NCBI GenBank assembly: GCA_016721845.1
Contig: JADKHK010000013.1
Coordinates: forward strand, 974,501 to 1,038,500
Reading direction: 5' to 3'
Origin: Lysobacterales bacterium
GTDB lineage: Bacteria > Pseudomonadota > Gammaproteobacteria > Xanthomonadales > Ahniellaceae
Length of the DNA stretch: 64,000 nucleotides
Each line of letters opens with the position of its first letter. Position 1 is the first letter of the stretch. Shown here piece by piece: positions 56,594-64,000 of the stretch. The notes under the pieces were generated by a model. It saw only the letters and a program-made list of their open reading frames with translations. It did no database searches and was not told where the DNA came from. The translations under genes were made by a program, and so were the position numbers.

Positions 56594-57507
56594 GCCGCGA
56601 GCGCGAAATCCAGTGCCGCGCACACGGCCACGGCCTGCGCCTGGTTGCATTGTTCGGGCGTGGCGCGCGGGCTGTCCGGGTAGACCTCGGTGGTCGTGGT
56701 GTAGCGCGCGTCGGTCAGGCCGGCACAGAGGCCGAGCGACTTGAACGGGTATTCGATGACGCCGGGCGCCACGACCTTGTCGCCGATGATCTCGCCCTTG
56801 TCGTCCGCGGGCGCGATATGCGTGACCTTGGCAACCGCGTCGATGATGGCGCTCTGGAACACCGGTTGCGGCTTTGCGGCATCGTCAACCAGATAGAAGC
56901 CATCGGGAATCGTGCCGGGTTCGTACGGCTGGCCGTCACGCGCCGCCAGCGCCGGACGGAACTCGGATTCGTCGCTGTCGGTGGTTTCGTGCAAGTCGAT
57001 GTGCACCAGGACACGATCCCGAATGGGCGCCACGAGTCGCATCAAGGCCGCCGCTTCGTCGCACAAGCCGCCCTCCTTGAACGAACGATTCGGGTCGATC
57101 GCCTTCGCATTCCAGCGGTGGATGCGCTCATACGCCCACGGGCTGACGCAAGGCGCCACCAGCAGGTTGATGCGGCCGGCGTACCGTTCGGCCTGTTCGT
57201 CGAGGAATTTCAGCGCGCCATGGACACCGCTGGTCTCGTAGCCGTGCACGCCGCCGGTGACGAGCGCGATCGGCAACGCGTCGTTCCAGTCGCGGTTGCG
57301 CACCGCATACAGAGGATAACGCTCATCGCCATACGCGATCTCGCCGTAGGACTGCACGTCAAAGCGCGCGCGCAGCGCACCGATCTTGCTCACCACCTCG
57401 TCCGCATAGCTGCGCAACTTCGTCTGGCGCGCCAGCCACGCCGAATGCTCGGCATCGCCCCAGGGTTGGCCGGGGGTGCCGACGGGATAGAAGGCGGTCA
57501 TGGACAT
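56590..57507 (-). CDS. M14-family zinc carboxypeptidase-like protein
   Basis: A 305-residue peptidase without signal peptide. Zinc ligands: HGYE in TGGVHGYETSG (H and E) and the second His in HIDLHETTDSDES; the catalytic Glu lies in TTTEVYPDSPRAT. Length and lack of prodomain suggest a cytosolic M14 peptidase acting on small peptides or modified amino acids. The ATG at 57507 (MSMTAFYPVG) is preferred to a GTG at 57519. Coupled to DUF3228. Confidence 0.85.
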   Translation of the reverse strand: MSMTAFYPVGTPGQPWGDAEHSAWLARQTKLRSYADEVVSKIGALRARFDVQSYGEIAYGDERYPLYAVRNRDWNDALPIALVTGGVHGYETSGVHGALKFLDEQAERYAGRINLLVAPCVSPWAYERIHRWNAKAIDPNRSFKEGGLCDEAAALMRLVAPIRDRVLVHIDLHETTDSDESEFRPALAARDGQPYEPGTIPDGFYLVDDAAKPQPVFQSAIIDAVAKVTHIAPADDKGEIIGDKVVAPGVIEYPFKSLGLCAGLTDARYTTTTEVYPDSPRATPEQCNQAQAVAVCAALDFALAA

Positions 57508-57628
57508 GGGCACACTCACAATCGGAATCGGGCCGCAAACTTTAGCGCACCCGACACCCCGTTCGCCCTAATCCTGTCGAAGAGCGCCGGGTTTGCCTGT
57601 GTCCGGAACGCGCATCTATCCTAAAAGC

Positions 57629-57856
57629 ATGACGCACGCGCCCACCGCCCTCGCCATCGCCGCCCAGGCCGGCATCGACCTCGGCCTGATCAAGGACAAC
57701 CTGCGTCTGTCGTACGAGGAACGCGTGCTGAAACATCAGGAGGCGCTGAATCGGGTGCTGGCCGCCGAACGGGCCAGACGGGAGCGCCGTCAGCGACGTG
57801 CAAGACTGGCGACCCGGTGGCTTCAAGCGACTCGCAAAGCGCCGCACCAGAACTAG
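57629..57856 (+). CDS. Small basic hypothetical protein
   Basis: A 75-residue protein. TALAIAAQAGIDLGLIKDNLRL is a plausible helix-turn element, followed by YEERVLKHQEALNRVLAAER, a helical stretch seen in small proteins beside nucleotidyltransferase-type genes, and a strongly basic tail. The ATG at 57629 follows a purine-rich stretch (CTAAAAGC). It lies between the minus-strand M14 and Mrr-like genes. Coding nature is likely but unproven. Confidence 0.5.
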   Translation: MTHAPTALAIAAQAGIDLGLIKDNLRLSYEERVLKHQEALNRVLAAERARRERRQRRARLATRWLQATRKAPHQN

Positions 57857-57865
57857 CCCACCCCG

Positions 57866-58690
57866 CTAGTCGCGACGCTCGCCCCACTCCGGCGTTGTCT
57901 GCTTGATGATTTCGAGTGACTCAGCCGCGCGCTGACGTTGAGCTTCGGACTCTTCGGGCGTCAGCGTACGAATCACGGTCACTGGCACTGGCGTTCGAGC
58001 CGTTGAGGACGGTCGATTCGCGGACTGCGACGGTTTTTGCATTGCAGCCGGTCGTGTCACTGCGGGTCGCGGCTGTGTCACGGATTTCTGAAAGTCCCGT
58101 CCCGCCTTGGAAGTGACCGCGATCAAGAAGAAATATGCAACGAACACGATGGCAAGACCGATCGCTGCAGTCACGAGCTTGATGATCAGCACCTCGCGGG
58201 GCCTTCGCGTGGATCGACCATGCTCCTGACGCGAATTCGCTGCGCGGTAGCGAGACCTTGACGCGCCGATCGGAGCGGCTGGCTCCGGCAACTCGCCGAG
58301 CATGTCGCGCAAGTCGTGACCATTGATCAATCGCACATGACCGTTGCGGGTCGCGGCGTCGATGGCGGCGCGGGTGAACTCGCCGCTAGTCACAAGGATG
58401 GCGCCGGTAGCGCCGCGATTGACCATGATGCCGAGCAGCTCATGCACCGGGTTATGCGGCACCTGCTTGACGTTCCAGTGCTTGCACTGCACGAGCACTA
58501 CTTCATCGTCGCGACGCAAGACCAGATCGACGCCGCCATCAAAACGCCGCCCGGTGCCACCGGTGCCGATGTGTTCGACTTGCCAACCTTGACGGCGATA
58601 AAAGTCCGCAAGCAGTCGCTCGAACTCGCGATCGTCAATGCGCGTCAGCGCGTCGTCATATCGATGCCGGTTGTTCTTGAGTCTGCTCAT
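57866..58690 (-). CDS. Mrr-like nuclease with membrane segment
   Basis: A 274-residue protein. The Mrr-type PD-(D/E)xK core is D55 (DGGVDLVL) and Q68-C-K70 (VQCKHW), followed by NPVHELLGIMVNRGATGAILVT, a signature of the restriction-endonuclease-like fold. A transmembrane helix (about 170-190, LVTAAIGLAIVFVAYFFLIAV) and a Pro/Ser-rich tail follow. It probably cleaves or senses DNA at the membrane. It begins 18 bases after the stop of the MmeI-like gene, likely one transcript. Role in defence is inferred from fold and neighbours. Confidence 0.82.
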   Translation of the reverse strand: MSRLKNNRHRYDDALTRIDDREFERLLADFYRRQGWQVEHIGTGGTGRRFDGGVDLVLRRDDEVVLVQCKHWNVKQVPHNPVHELLGIMVNRGATGAILVTSGEFTRAAIDAATRNGHVRLINGHDLRDMLGELPEPAAPIGASRSRYRAANSRQEHGRSTRRPREVLIIKLVTAAIGLAIVFVAYFFLIAVTSKAGRDFQKSVTQPRPAVTRPAAMQKPSQSANRPSSTARTPVPVTVIRTLTPEESEAQRQRAAESLEIIKQTTPEWGERRD

Positions 58691-58708
58691 GGTGTCGTCC
58701 GACGGCGC

Positions 58709-61534
58709 TTAGGAAGCACCCTGCTTCGCCGCCCTTTCCTGATTCAACCCGAACAGCCGCTTGAGAATCTCGTCGTCGGCGAGCGGCCATTCCCAGCCGT
58801 AGGCGGCGGCAACGGCGGTGTCGAGGTCGCGGTGCAGGAGCGCGAGCCATTCGGGGCGGGCGTTGTAGAGGTTGGTGAGGGTGCGCTTCTTGAGTTCGGC
58901 GTCGTGGCCGGGTTTGGCGATGATACGGTCGGGATAGCCGGACACGACTTCGGGGACGCGTTCGGTCCACTCGGGCGGATTGAGCCAGCGCTCGCGCGCG
59001 TCGTTGAGTTTGCGCGCGGCGTCGGCGATGCGCTGGGCGCGGGGGTCGTGCTCGTACTGCGCGGCGGGGATGTTCGGCGTCAGTCCTTCGGGAAACGGGA
59101 AGGTTCTGAATGTCGTTGTCGATGTGTAACGAGGCCGATCTTCGAGGCTAGTGCCAAGCTTCAGCGCCCACACTGAATGAATCGATGATTGAAGAACTCC
59201 AAATGTCGTATCGTCATCTCGGGCGATAGCGACAAGATTCTTGTCGGGAACAATGCCGGTTTGCATCCAGCAGAAAATTCGATGCTTGGACACCTCCGCA
59301 GTGACGATGAATCGCACCATCGAAGTTGTTGCGCGAAACATATCGGGCGCGCGCCGAGCAAGCCGCCACCATGACTCGCGTTCGCCCTTTGCATTTGATT
59401 TCAGCCTTGCCGGCTTCACCAGTCGCTCAACAGTGGCGAATGGCTCAGCAAATTGCGCGGCTTCATGTTCTGCGAGTTCGCCAAAATTGATGATCCATTT
59501 GTCAGGGTCGCGATCGAGCATCGCCTCACCGTTCTTCCAAGGGATGACGACATTACTATTCGAAAGCGAATTAGGATTCCCTGATCTGGCGATCAATTTG
59601 CGAGCGTCATCTCCTGAAATATCGAAGCGGCCCTTCTTGGTAATTCCGGTGAACGCTATCGATGAGTTCTCCGAGAGAGGCTGCGCCCGAGTCAGGTCAA
59701 CGACGGAATCCGACGTACTCGCCGTGATATCCGAGTGGATGATTTCAGCGGTGACCCCATCCAAACACGCATCAGCGTCGTACTTCCCGAAGCAAATCAG
59801 CGAGACGCGGACGGCGGCGCCTTCGTTGATCCATTCTTCGTCGCTCCATGCGTTGAAGATGCGCGTCGTGTCGACGATGTGTTTCAGCACTTCGCGATTG
59901 CGGCCGCCGCGAATGCTGTTGGTCGCAACCAGGCCGGCGCGTTGCAGCGTGCCGGCGCGGATCGCGTCGTTGGCTTTCTCGAACCAGTAGCAGACCAGAT
60001 CCGCGCCGCCCGGCACCCGCCCCGCATACGTCTTCCGCAACGTCGCCACGTAGGCATCGCCCAACTCGCGCAGCATCTTCTTGTCGCCCACGAACGGCGG
60101 ATTGCCGACGACGACATCGGCTTGCGGCCACGTGGCTTCGCTGCCGTCGGCGTTCAGGAGCGCATCGCGGTTCTCGATCTGGTCCAGCGGCTGCAGAATC
60201 GGATTGCGCTTGATGCCGAAGCCGTTCTGGATCATCCACTGGATCTCGCCGATCCAGATCGTCACCCGCGCCAACTCCGCCGCGTACGCGTTCAACTCGA
60301 TGCCCTTCACGCAACGCGGCCCGATCTGCGGATACTGGCGACCCAGCCCCAGCATCTCCGCCTCGATCAGCACCCGCTTCTCGATGTCCTTCAACGCCCG
60401 CAACGACAGGTACAGGAAATTGCCGCTGCCGCAGGCCGGGTCCAGCACCGTGAACCCGCGCAGCCGTTCCAGGAACAGGTTGTAGCGATCCTGCGCCGCC
60501 TTCGACACCGACTTCTTCGCCTTCGCCAGCAACTCGGTCAGCGCCTGCTGCTCCGCTTCCCACGCCCGCAACCACGGCGCGATCACCACCGGACGCACGA
60601 TCTTCAGGATCGTCTCCGGATCGGTGTAATGCGCACCGAGCTGGCTGCGCTTGTCCGGATCGAGACCGCGCTCGAACAGCGTGCCGAAGATGCTGGGCTC
60701 GATCTCGCTCCAGTCCAGCGTTGCCGCTTCCGCCAGCAGCTTCAGCTCGTCGGATTCGAGCCGCAGCGTGCGGTCGTCCTCGAACAGGCCGCCGTTGAAC
60801 CAGTCGATGTTCTCGAAGGCCACATCGCCGCCCGCGTGCATCGCCGCGAACAGTTCCCGGCTGCGCTTCTCGAACAGATCGGGCTCGGCCTTCGAACGCT
60901 CCACCAGTTTCGTGAACAACTGCCCGGGCAGCAGGCCGATGTCCTCCGCGAACATGCAGAACAGCAGCCGGTTCAGGAAATGTGCCACGTCCTTGGGCGC
61001 GTGGCCGCGCTCGCGCAGGGCGCGCGCGAGGCGCGTGAACTTGTCGGCGGCTTCGGCAGTGACGGCGGCGCGCGTCACGCCCGGCTTCAGCCGATCGGGC
61101 GCATGGAACACCGATTCCAGAATCTGCCGCGTCTCGAAATCGGCCAGCTGCTCGATATCGAAGCGATACACGCGTTTCACCGCATTGGTGAAGTTGGTAT
61201 GTACCTCGATCGTCTTCAGGTCCGAGACCACCAGCAGCGGCGGGTTCTGCAGCGCGTCGGCGTACATCTTCAGCTGTTCGTAGGCGCGCGCCAGACTGCG
61301 CTGCGTGCCCTTGGCTTCCCAGCCGAAATAGCCGCGTTTCCAGACATCGGCCCAGCCCTCGCCGCCGCTGGTCTTGCTGGCGCCGTATTCGTAGGTAAAC
61401 CACGTGTGTTCCGGGTCGGCCTCACGCGGTGTCGGATGCCCGACCAGCCGGCACAGGTCCTCGAAAAACGGCTGCGCATCGCGACGCTCGTCGCCGCCAC
61501 CCTTCCACTTCGCGATGAATTCGTGCGGGGTCAT
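58709..61534 (-). CDS. MmeI-like single-chain restriction-modification enzyme
   Basis: A 941-residue protein. The N-terminal nuclease shows D63-x9-E73-A-K75 (WADVWKRGYFGWEAKG), the same spacing as in MmeI-type endonucleases. SAM-dependent methyltransferase motif I is LDPACGSGNF at 364-373, and motif IV NPPF at 478-481 (N6-adenine type). A target-recognition region lies at about 600-810, and a helical C-terminus closes the chain. Such type IIL/IIG enzymes modify and cut with one polypeptide. All key residues are present. The downstream Mrr-like nuclease may add a second cleavage activity. Confidence 0.88.
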   Translation of the reverse strand: MTPHEFIAKWKGGGDERRDAQPFFEDLCRLVGHPTPREADPEHTWFTYEYGASKTSGGEGWADVWKRGYFGWEAKGTQRSLARAYEQLKMYADALQNPPLLVVSDLKTIEVHTNFTNAVKRVYRFDIEQLADFETRQILESVFHAPDRLKPGVTRAAVTAEAADKFTRLARALRERGHAPKDVAHFLNRLLFCMFAEDIGLLPGQLFTKLVERSKAEPDLFEKRSRELFAAMHAGGDVAFENIDWFNGGLFEDDRTLRLESDELKLLAEAATLDWSEIEPSIFGTLFERGLDPDKRSQLGAHYTDPETILKIVRPVVIAPWLRAWEAEQQALTELLAKAKKSVSKAAQDRYNLFLERLRGFTVLDPACGSGNFLYLSLRALKDIEKRVLIEAEMLGLGRQYPQIGPRCVKGIELNAYAAELARVTIWIGEIQWMIQNGFGIKRNPILQPLDQIENRDALLNADGSEATWPQADVVVGNPPFVGDKKMLRELGDAYVATLRKTYAGRVPGGADLVCYWFEKANDAIRAGTLQRAGLVATNSIRGGRNREVLKHIVDTTRIFNAWSDEEWINEGAAVRVSLICFGKYDADACLDGVTAEIIHSDITASTSDSVVDLTRAQPLSENSSIAFTGITKKGRFDISGDDARKLIARSGNPNSLSNSNVVIPWKNGEAMLDRDPDKWIINFGELAEHEAAQFAEPFATVERLVKPARLKSNAKGERESWWRLARRAPDMFRATTSMVRFIVTAEVSKHRIFCWMQTGIVPDKNLVAIARDDDTTFGVLQSSIHSVWALKLGTSLEDRPRYTSTTTFRTFPFPEGLTPNIPAAQYEHDPRAQRIADAARKLNDARERWLNPPEWTERVPEVVSGYPDRIIAKPGHDAELKKRTLTNLYNARPEWLALLHRDLDTAVAAAYGWEWPLADDEILKRLFGLNQERAAKQGAS

Positions 61535-61561
61535 GGGACGTCCTTGTGGGGTGTTCGACCG

Positions 61562-61780
61562 CTACGGCGACTCGTGGGCCGCCCACAGCGCGTATTGCGC
61601 TTCGGCGCGACGATCGAGCTCCCGCTTCAGTGCGCCCGATGCATCGGCAATCGCCAGCATGTCCTCGAAGAAGGCAAATCGCTCGCTGGCGCTCATGCGC
61701 AGGCCGTCGCGAAGATGGTTTCGCTCGGCATCCTCGTAAGTGCATTCAAGAGAGAGATCGTCCAAGTTCGATGGATTCAC
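61562..61780 (-). CDS. Small acidic protein paired with nucleotidyltransferase
   Basis: A 72-residue acidic protein, mostly helical (ECTYEDAERNHLRDGLRMSA, SERFAFFEDMLAIADASGAL). Similar short proteins often follow AbiEii-type nucleotidyltransferase genes, so this looks like the antitoxin or partner of the pair. It overlaps the nucleotidyltransferase stop by 4 bases (ATGA) and precedes the MmeI-like gene by 27 bases. No known family can be named. Confidence 0.65.
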   Translation of the reverse strand: MNPSNLDDLSLECTYEDAERNHLRDGLRMSASERFAFFEDMLAIADASGALKRELDRRAEAQYALWAAHESP

Positions 61781-62289
61781 GATTTCTCCCCGCTCAACCG
61801 CAGTTCGCGGGCAATCTGCTCCAGTGCGGCAATGTCGTCAAGGTCGCGCGGGCGAGCGGCGGACTGTTTCATCGCCACCAGATGCGCAATCGATGCAATG
61901 CGTACCGGTACGCCTTGCACCTCGCGAAGCACCGACTGTGACCATAGCTCCTCGAATCCGAAGGGTTCGCGCACGAAGACATCGACGGAACGACCTGGCA
62001 CCTCCGGATCCCACAACTGAAAGACCATCATGTTGCGGTTCTCCACCCAGTCGCGGCGGATTTCCGGGTCGGCGAACTGCTGCATGTCCACCGGAAGTCG
62101 AGGTCGAAGACCGATCCCGGCCAGCGCGTCGAGGGCACGTCGGCAATTGTCGGGCGCAAGTTCGATCACGAGATCGATATCCGCCGTGCCGCGCAGATGG
62201 CCATGCAGGATCACTGCAAGACCGCCCACGACAACATAGCGGGCTTGCGCGCGCTCTAGTGCTTCAAGAACGGAGCCGAAACCCAGCAT
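61777..62289 (-). CDS. AbiEii-type / MNT-like nucleotidyltransferase
   Basis: A 170-residue protein with the polymerase-beta-like nucleotidyltransferase core: GGLAVILHGHLRGTADIDLV, where GG and DxD bind NTP and metal. RSVDVFVREPFGFEEL supplies the third Asp. Such proteins act in toxin-antitoxin and abortive-infection systems. The ATG at 62289 overlaps the icmF stop (TGATG); an alternative GTG at 62292 is possible. With the 72-residue partner it forms a probable toxin-antitoxin-like pair at the head of the defence cluster. Confidence 0.78.
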   Translation of the reverse strand: MLGFGSVLEALERAQARYVVVGGLAVILHGHLRGTADIDLVIELAPDNCRRALDALAGIGLRPRLPVDMQQFADPEIRRDWVENRNMMVFQLWDPEVPGRSVDVFVREPFGFEELWSQSVLREVQGVPVRIASIAHLVAMKQSAARPRDLDDIAALEQIARELRLSGEKS

Positions 62290-64000
62290 CACATGTTCCT
62301 TCGATATTCCCCACCGACGTCGTACAACGCATGGCTGATCTGGCCGAGCGAATGGGTCTTCACCGCTTCGATCAGCGCGGTGAACAGGTTGTCTCGGCGA
62401 CGTGCGGTGGCCTGCAGGAACGCGAGGCCATGCCCCTCACCAGCAGCTGCGCCGCTGACTCTCCCCGCGAGCGGTGAGAGTGAGGAACCATTGCGGTTTG
62501 ACTGGTAGGCCAGCACGTTCGCGATCTGCTGCTGCTTCTCTTCCGGCGTCGAGCGGATCAGTTCGATTTCGGTCGCGACCTCGCCGGCGTGTTCGCGCGG
62601 CAAATAGGTGTTGACGCCGATCAGCGGCAGCGAGCCGTCGTGTTTCTTCTGCTCGTAGTACATCGACTCTTCCTGGATCTTGCCGCGCTGGTACATGGTG
62701 TCCATCGCGCCGAGCACGCCGCCGCGCTCGCTGATCGCCTCAAACTCCTTGTAGACCGCCTCCTCGACGATGTCGGTCAGCGCCTCGACGACAAAACTGC
62801 CCTGCCACGGGTTCTCGCAGAAATTCAGTCCGAGCTCGCGATTGATGATCAGCTGGATGGCCACGGCACGGCGCACCGATTCCTCGGTCGGCGTGGTGAT
62901 CGCCTCGTCATAGGCATTGGTGTGCAGCGAATTGCAGTTGTCGAACAGCGCGTACAGCGCCTGCAGCGTGGTGCGGATGTCGTTGAACTGGATCTCCTGC
63001 GCGTGCAGCGAACGGCCCGAGGTCTGGATGTGGTACTTGAGCATCTGGCTGCGCTCGTTGGCGCCATAGCGTTCGCGCATCGCCCGTGCCCAGATGCGGC
63101 GGGCGACACGGCCGATGACGGTGTATTCCGGGTCCATGCCGTTCGAGAAGAAGAACGACAGGTTCGGCGCGAAGTCGTCGATCTTCATGCCGCGCGCGAG
63201 GTAGTACTCGACGATGGTGAAGCCGTTGCTCAGCGTGAACGCGAGTTGCGAGATCGGGTTCGCGCCGGCCTCGGCGATGTGATACCCCGAGATCGACACC
63301 GAATAGAAATTGCGCACCTTCTGGTCGACGAAGTACTGCTGGATGTCGCCCATCATGCGCAGCGCGAATTCGGTCGAGAAGATGCAGGTGTTCTGCGCCT
63401 GATCTTCCTTCAGGATGTCGGCCTGCACGGTGCCGCGCACCGACTGCAGCGTCTCGGCCTTGATCTTCGCGTAGACCTCCGGTTCCACGACCTGATCGCC
63501 GGTAACGCCGAGCAGCCCAAGACCCAATCCGTCGTTCCCGTCCGGCAGCATGCCCTGGTAGCTCGGACGATGCCGGCCTTCGTAGAGCTTCTCGATGATG
63601 GCGTGGGCCTTGTCCCAACGAGCCTGGTCGGCACGCAGGTACTTCTCGACCTGCTGGTCGATGGCGGTGTTCATGAACATCGCCAGGATGATCGGCGCCG
63701 GCCCGTTGATCGTCATCGACACCGAGGTCGTCGGCGCACAGAGGTCGAATCCCGAGTAAAGCTTCTTCATGTCGTCGAGCGTCGGCACGTTGACGCCGGA
63801 GTTGCCGATCTTGCCGAAGATGTCCGGGCGCGGCGCCGGGTCTTCGCCATACAGCGTGACCGAGTCGAACGCGGTGGACAGGCGCGCCGCCGGCTGGCCA
63901 TTGCTCAGGTAATGGAAGCGGCGATTGGTGCGCTCGGGCGTGCCTTCGCCGGCGAACATGCGGATCGGGTCTTCGCCGGTGCGGCGGTACGGATAGACAC
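62289..64000 (-). CDS. icmF: Fused isobutyryl-CoA mutase IcmF, C-terminal part (runs off right edge)
   Basis: At least 570 residues of the methylmalonyl/isobutyryl-CoA mutase substrate-binding barrel; the frame is open to the right edge, so the B12-binding and G-protein domains are expected outside. YRRTGEDPIRMFAGEGTPER, NRRFHYLSNGQPAARLSTAF and SVSISGYHIAEAGANP are mutase hallmarks; the F-containing FAGEGTPERT stretch is the IcmF type. IcmF rearranges isobutyryl-CoA and butyryl-CoA with adenosylcobalamin. Near the C-terminus an unusual 25-30-residue insert is present (see repeat). The stop overlaps the start of the nucleotidyltransferase. Confidence 0.88.
   Translation of the reverse strand, partial: VYPYRRTGEDPIRMFAGEGTPERTNRRFHYLSNGQPAARLSTAFDSVTLYGEDPAPRPDIFGKIGNSGVNVPTLDDMKKLYSGFDLCAPTTSVSMTINGPAPIILAMFMNTAIDQQVEKYLRADQARWDKAHAIIEKLYEGRHRPSYQGMLPDGNDGLGLGLLGVTGDQVVEPEVYAKIKAETLQSVRGTVQADILKEDQAQNTCIFSTEFALRMMGDIQQYFVDQKVRNFYSVSISGYHIAEAGANPISQLAFTLSNGFTIVEYYLARGMKIDDFAPNLSFFFSNGMDPEYTVIGRVARRIWARAMRERYGANERSQMLKYHIQTSGRSLHAQEIQFNDIRTTLQALYALFDNCNSLHTNAYDEAITTPTEESVRRAVAIQLIINRELGLNFCENPWQGSFVVEALTDIVEEAVYKEFEAISERGGVLGAMDTMYQRGKIQEESMYYEQKKHDGSLPLIGVNTYLPREHAGEVATEIELIRSTPEEKQQQIANVLAYQSNRNGSSLSPLAGRVSGAAAGEGHGLAFLQATARRRDNLFTALIEAVKTHSLGQISHALYDVGGEYRRNM
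62435..62485 (-). repeat. Palindromic repeat-like insertion inside icmF
   Basis: About 51 bases flanked by CCTCAC and GTGAGG, with nested inverted repeats (ACTCTC with GAGAGT, CAGC with GCTG). It encodes SLSPLAGRVSGAAAGEG in the icmF frame, where related proteins run straight from VLAYQ...NR to the DNLF segment. The form resembles small mobile palindromes (RPE/REP-type, often giving 'SPLPAGEG'-like peptides) that tolerate in-frame insertion. No second copy was seen in the window. Confidence 0.6.

Noticed and set aside
59735..62020. A 761-codon plus-strand frame opposite the MmeI-like gene
   Set aside because: It crosses gene boundaries on the other strand and is Gln/Arg-rich without domain features.

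Overview
The window is high-GC (clearly above 60% in most genes) and densely coded. It looks like a chromosomal contig from a Gammaproteobacterium, most likely of the order Lysobacterales (Xanthomonadales). That placement is inferred from the gene families: a DUF6116-like protein beside tatD, a TIGR03862-type flavoprotein, class I fumarase, a DUF349 protein, fused IcmF, and surface proteins ending in a short F-x-x-x-F-E tail. No rRNA, tRNA or CRISPR array was seen.

Layout. 1-6.7 kb: a DUF4124 protein cut by the window edge, tatD, tcdA, a large DUF349 protein, a secreted aspzincin (M35) protease and a cold-shock protein between two terminators. 7-11.4 kb: TerB-like, Rieske oxygenase and APC permease genes in a coupled run, then an anchored protein of unknown function. 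11.4-23.6 kb: glutathione peroxidase, class I fumarase, a flavodoxin-like protein, two divergent diguanylate cyclases, sterol-desaturase-like protein, amidase, DUF2721, a frameshifted acetyl-CoA hydrolase/transferase, and fpr. 23.6-25.1 kb: a decayed, lower-GC patch with an IS110 remnant and a broken DUF4826 gene. 25.1-33.8 kb: TonB-dependent receptor, Dcp peptidase, DeaD helicase, crotonase, flavoprotein. 34.0-35.3 kb: about 1.3 kb of almost pure G on the + strand, splitting a small conserved gene; almost certainly a sequencing or assembly artefact. 35.4-45.4 kb: PhzF, a lower-GC GIY-YIG protein, a delta-60 repeat surface protein, an RND efflux operon (pump frameshifted), an NAD(P)H oxidoreductase, a YdeI-like protein and a FitAB toxin-antitoxin pair with a palindromic operator.

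45.5-50.5 kb is the most interesting system: a tight four-gene operon of PspA (ESCRT-III superfamily), an AAA+ ATPase with a large unrecognised N-terminal region, a membrane coiled-coil protein, and an inner-membrane-anchored substrate-binding protein fused to an OmpA-type peptidoglycan-binding domain. It could form a ligand-sensing envelope-stress or membrane-remodelling machine spanning cytoplasm, inner membrane and cell wall.

50.5-57.9 kb: glycosyltransferase, an FG-GAP repeat surface protein, and small secreted or unknown proteins, with a DUF3228-M14 peptidase pair. 57.9-64 kb (all minus strand): icmF (5' end outside the window, with a palindromic in-frame insertion) runs directly into a nucleotidyltransferase/small-protein pair, an MmeI-like single-chain restriction-modification enzyme and an Mrr-like membrane nuclease, a small defence cluster attached to a metabolic gene.

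Two single-site frameshifts, one multiply broken gene and the poly-G block suggest a draft assembly or metagenome bin, so broken genes should be read with caution.
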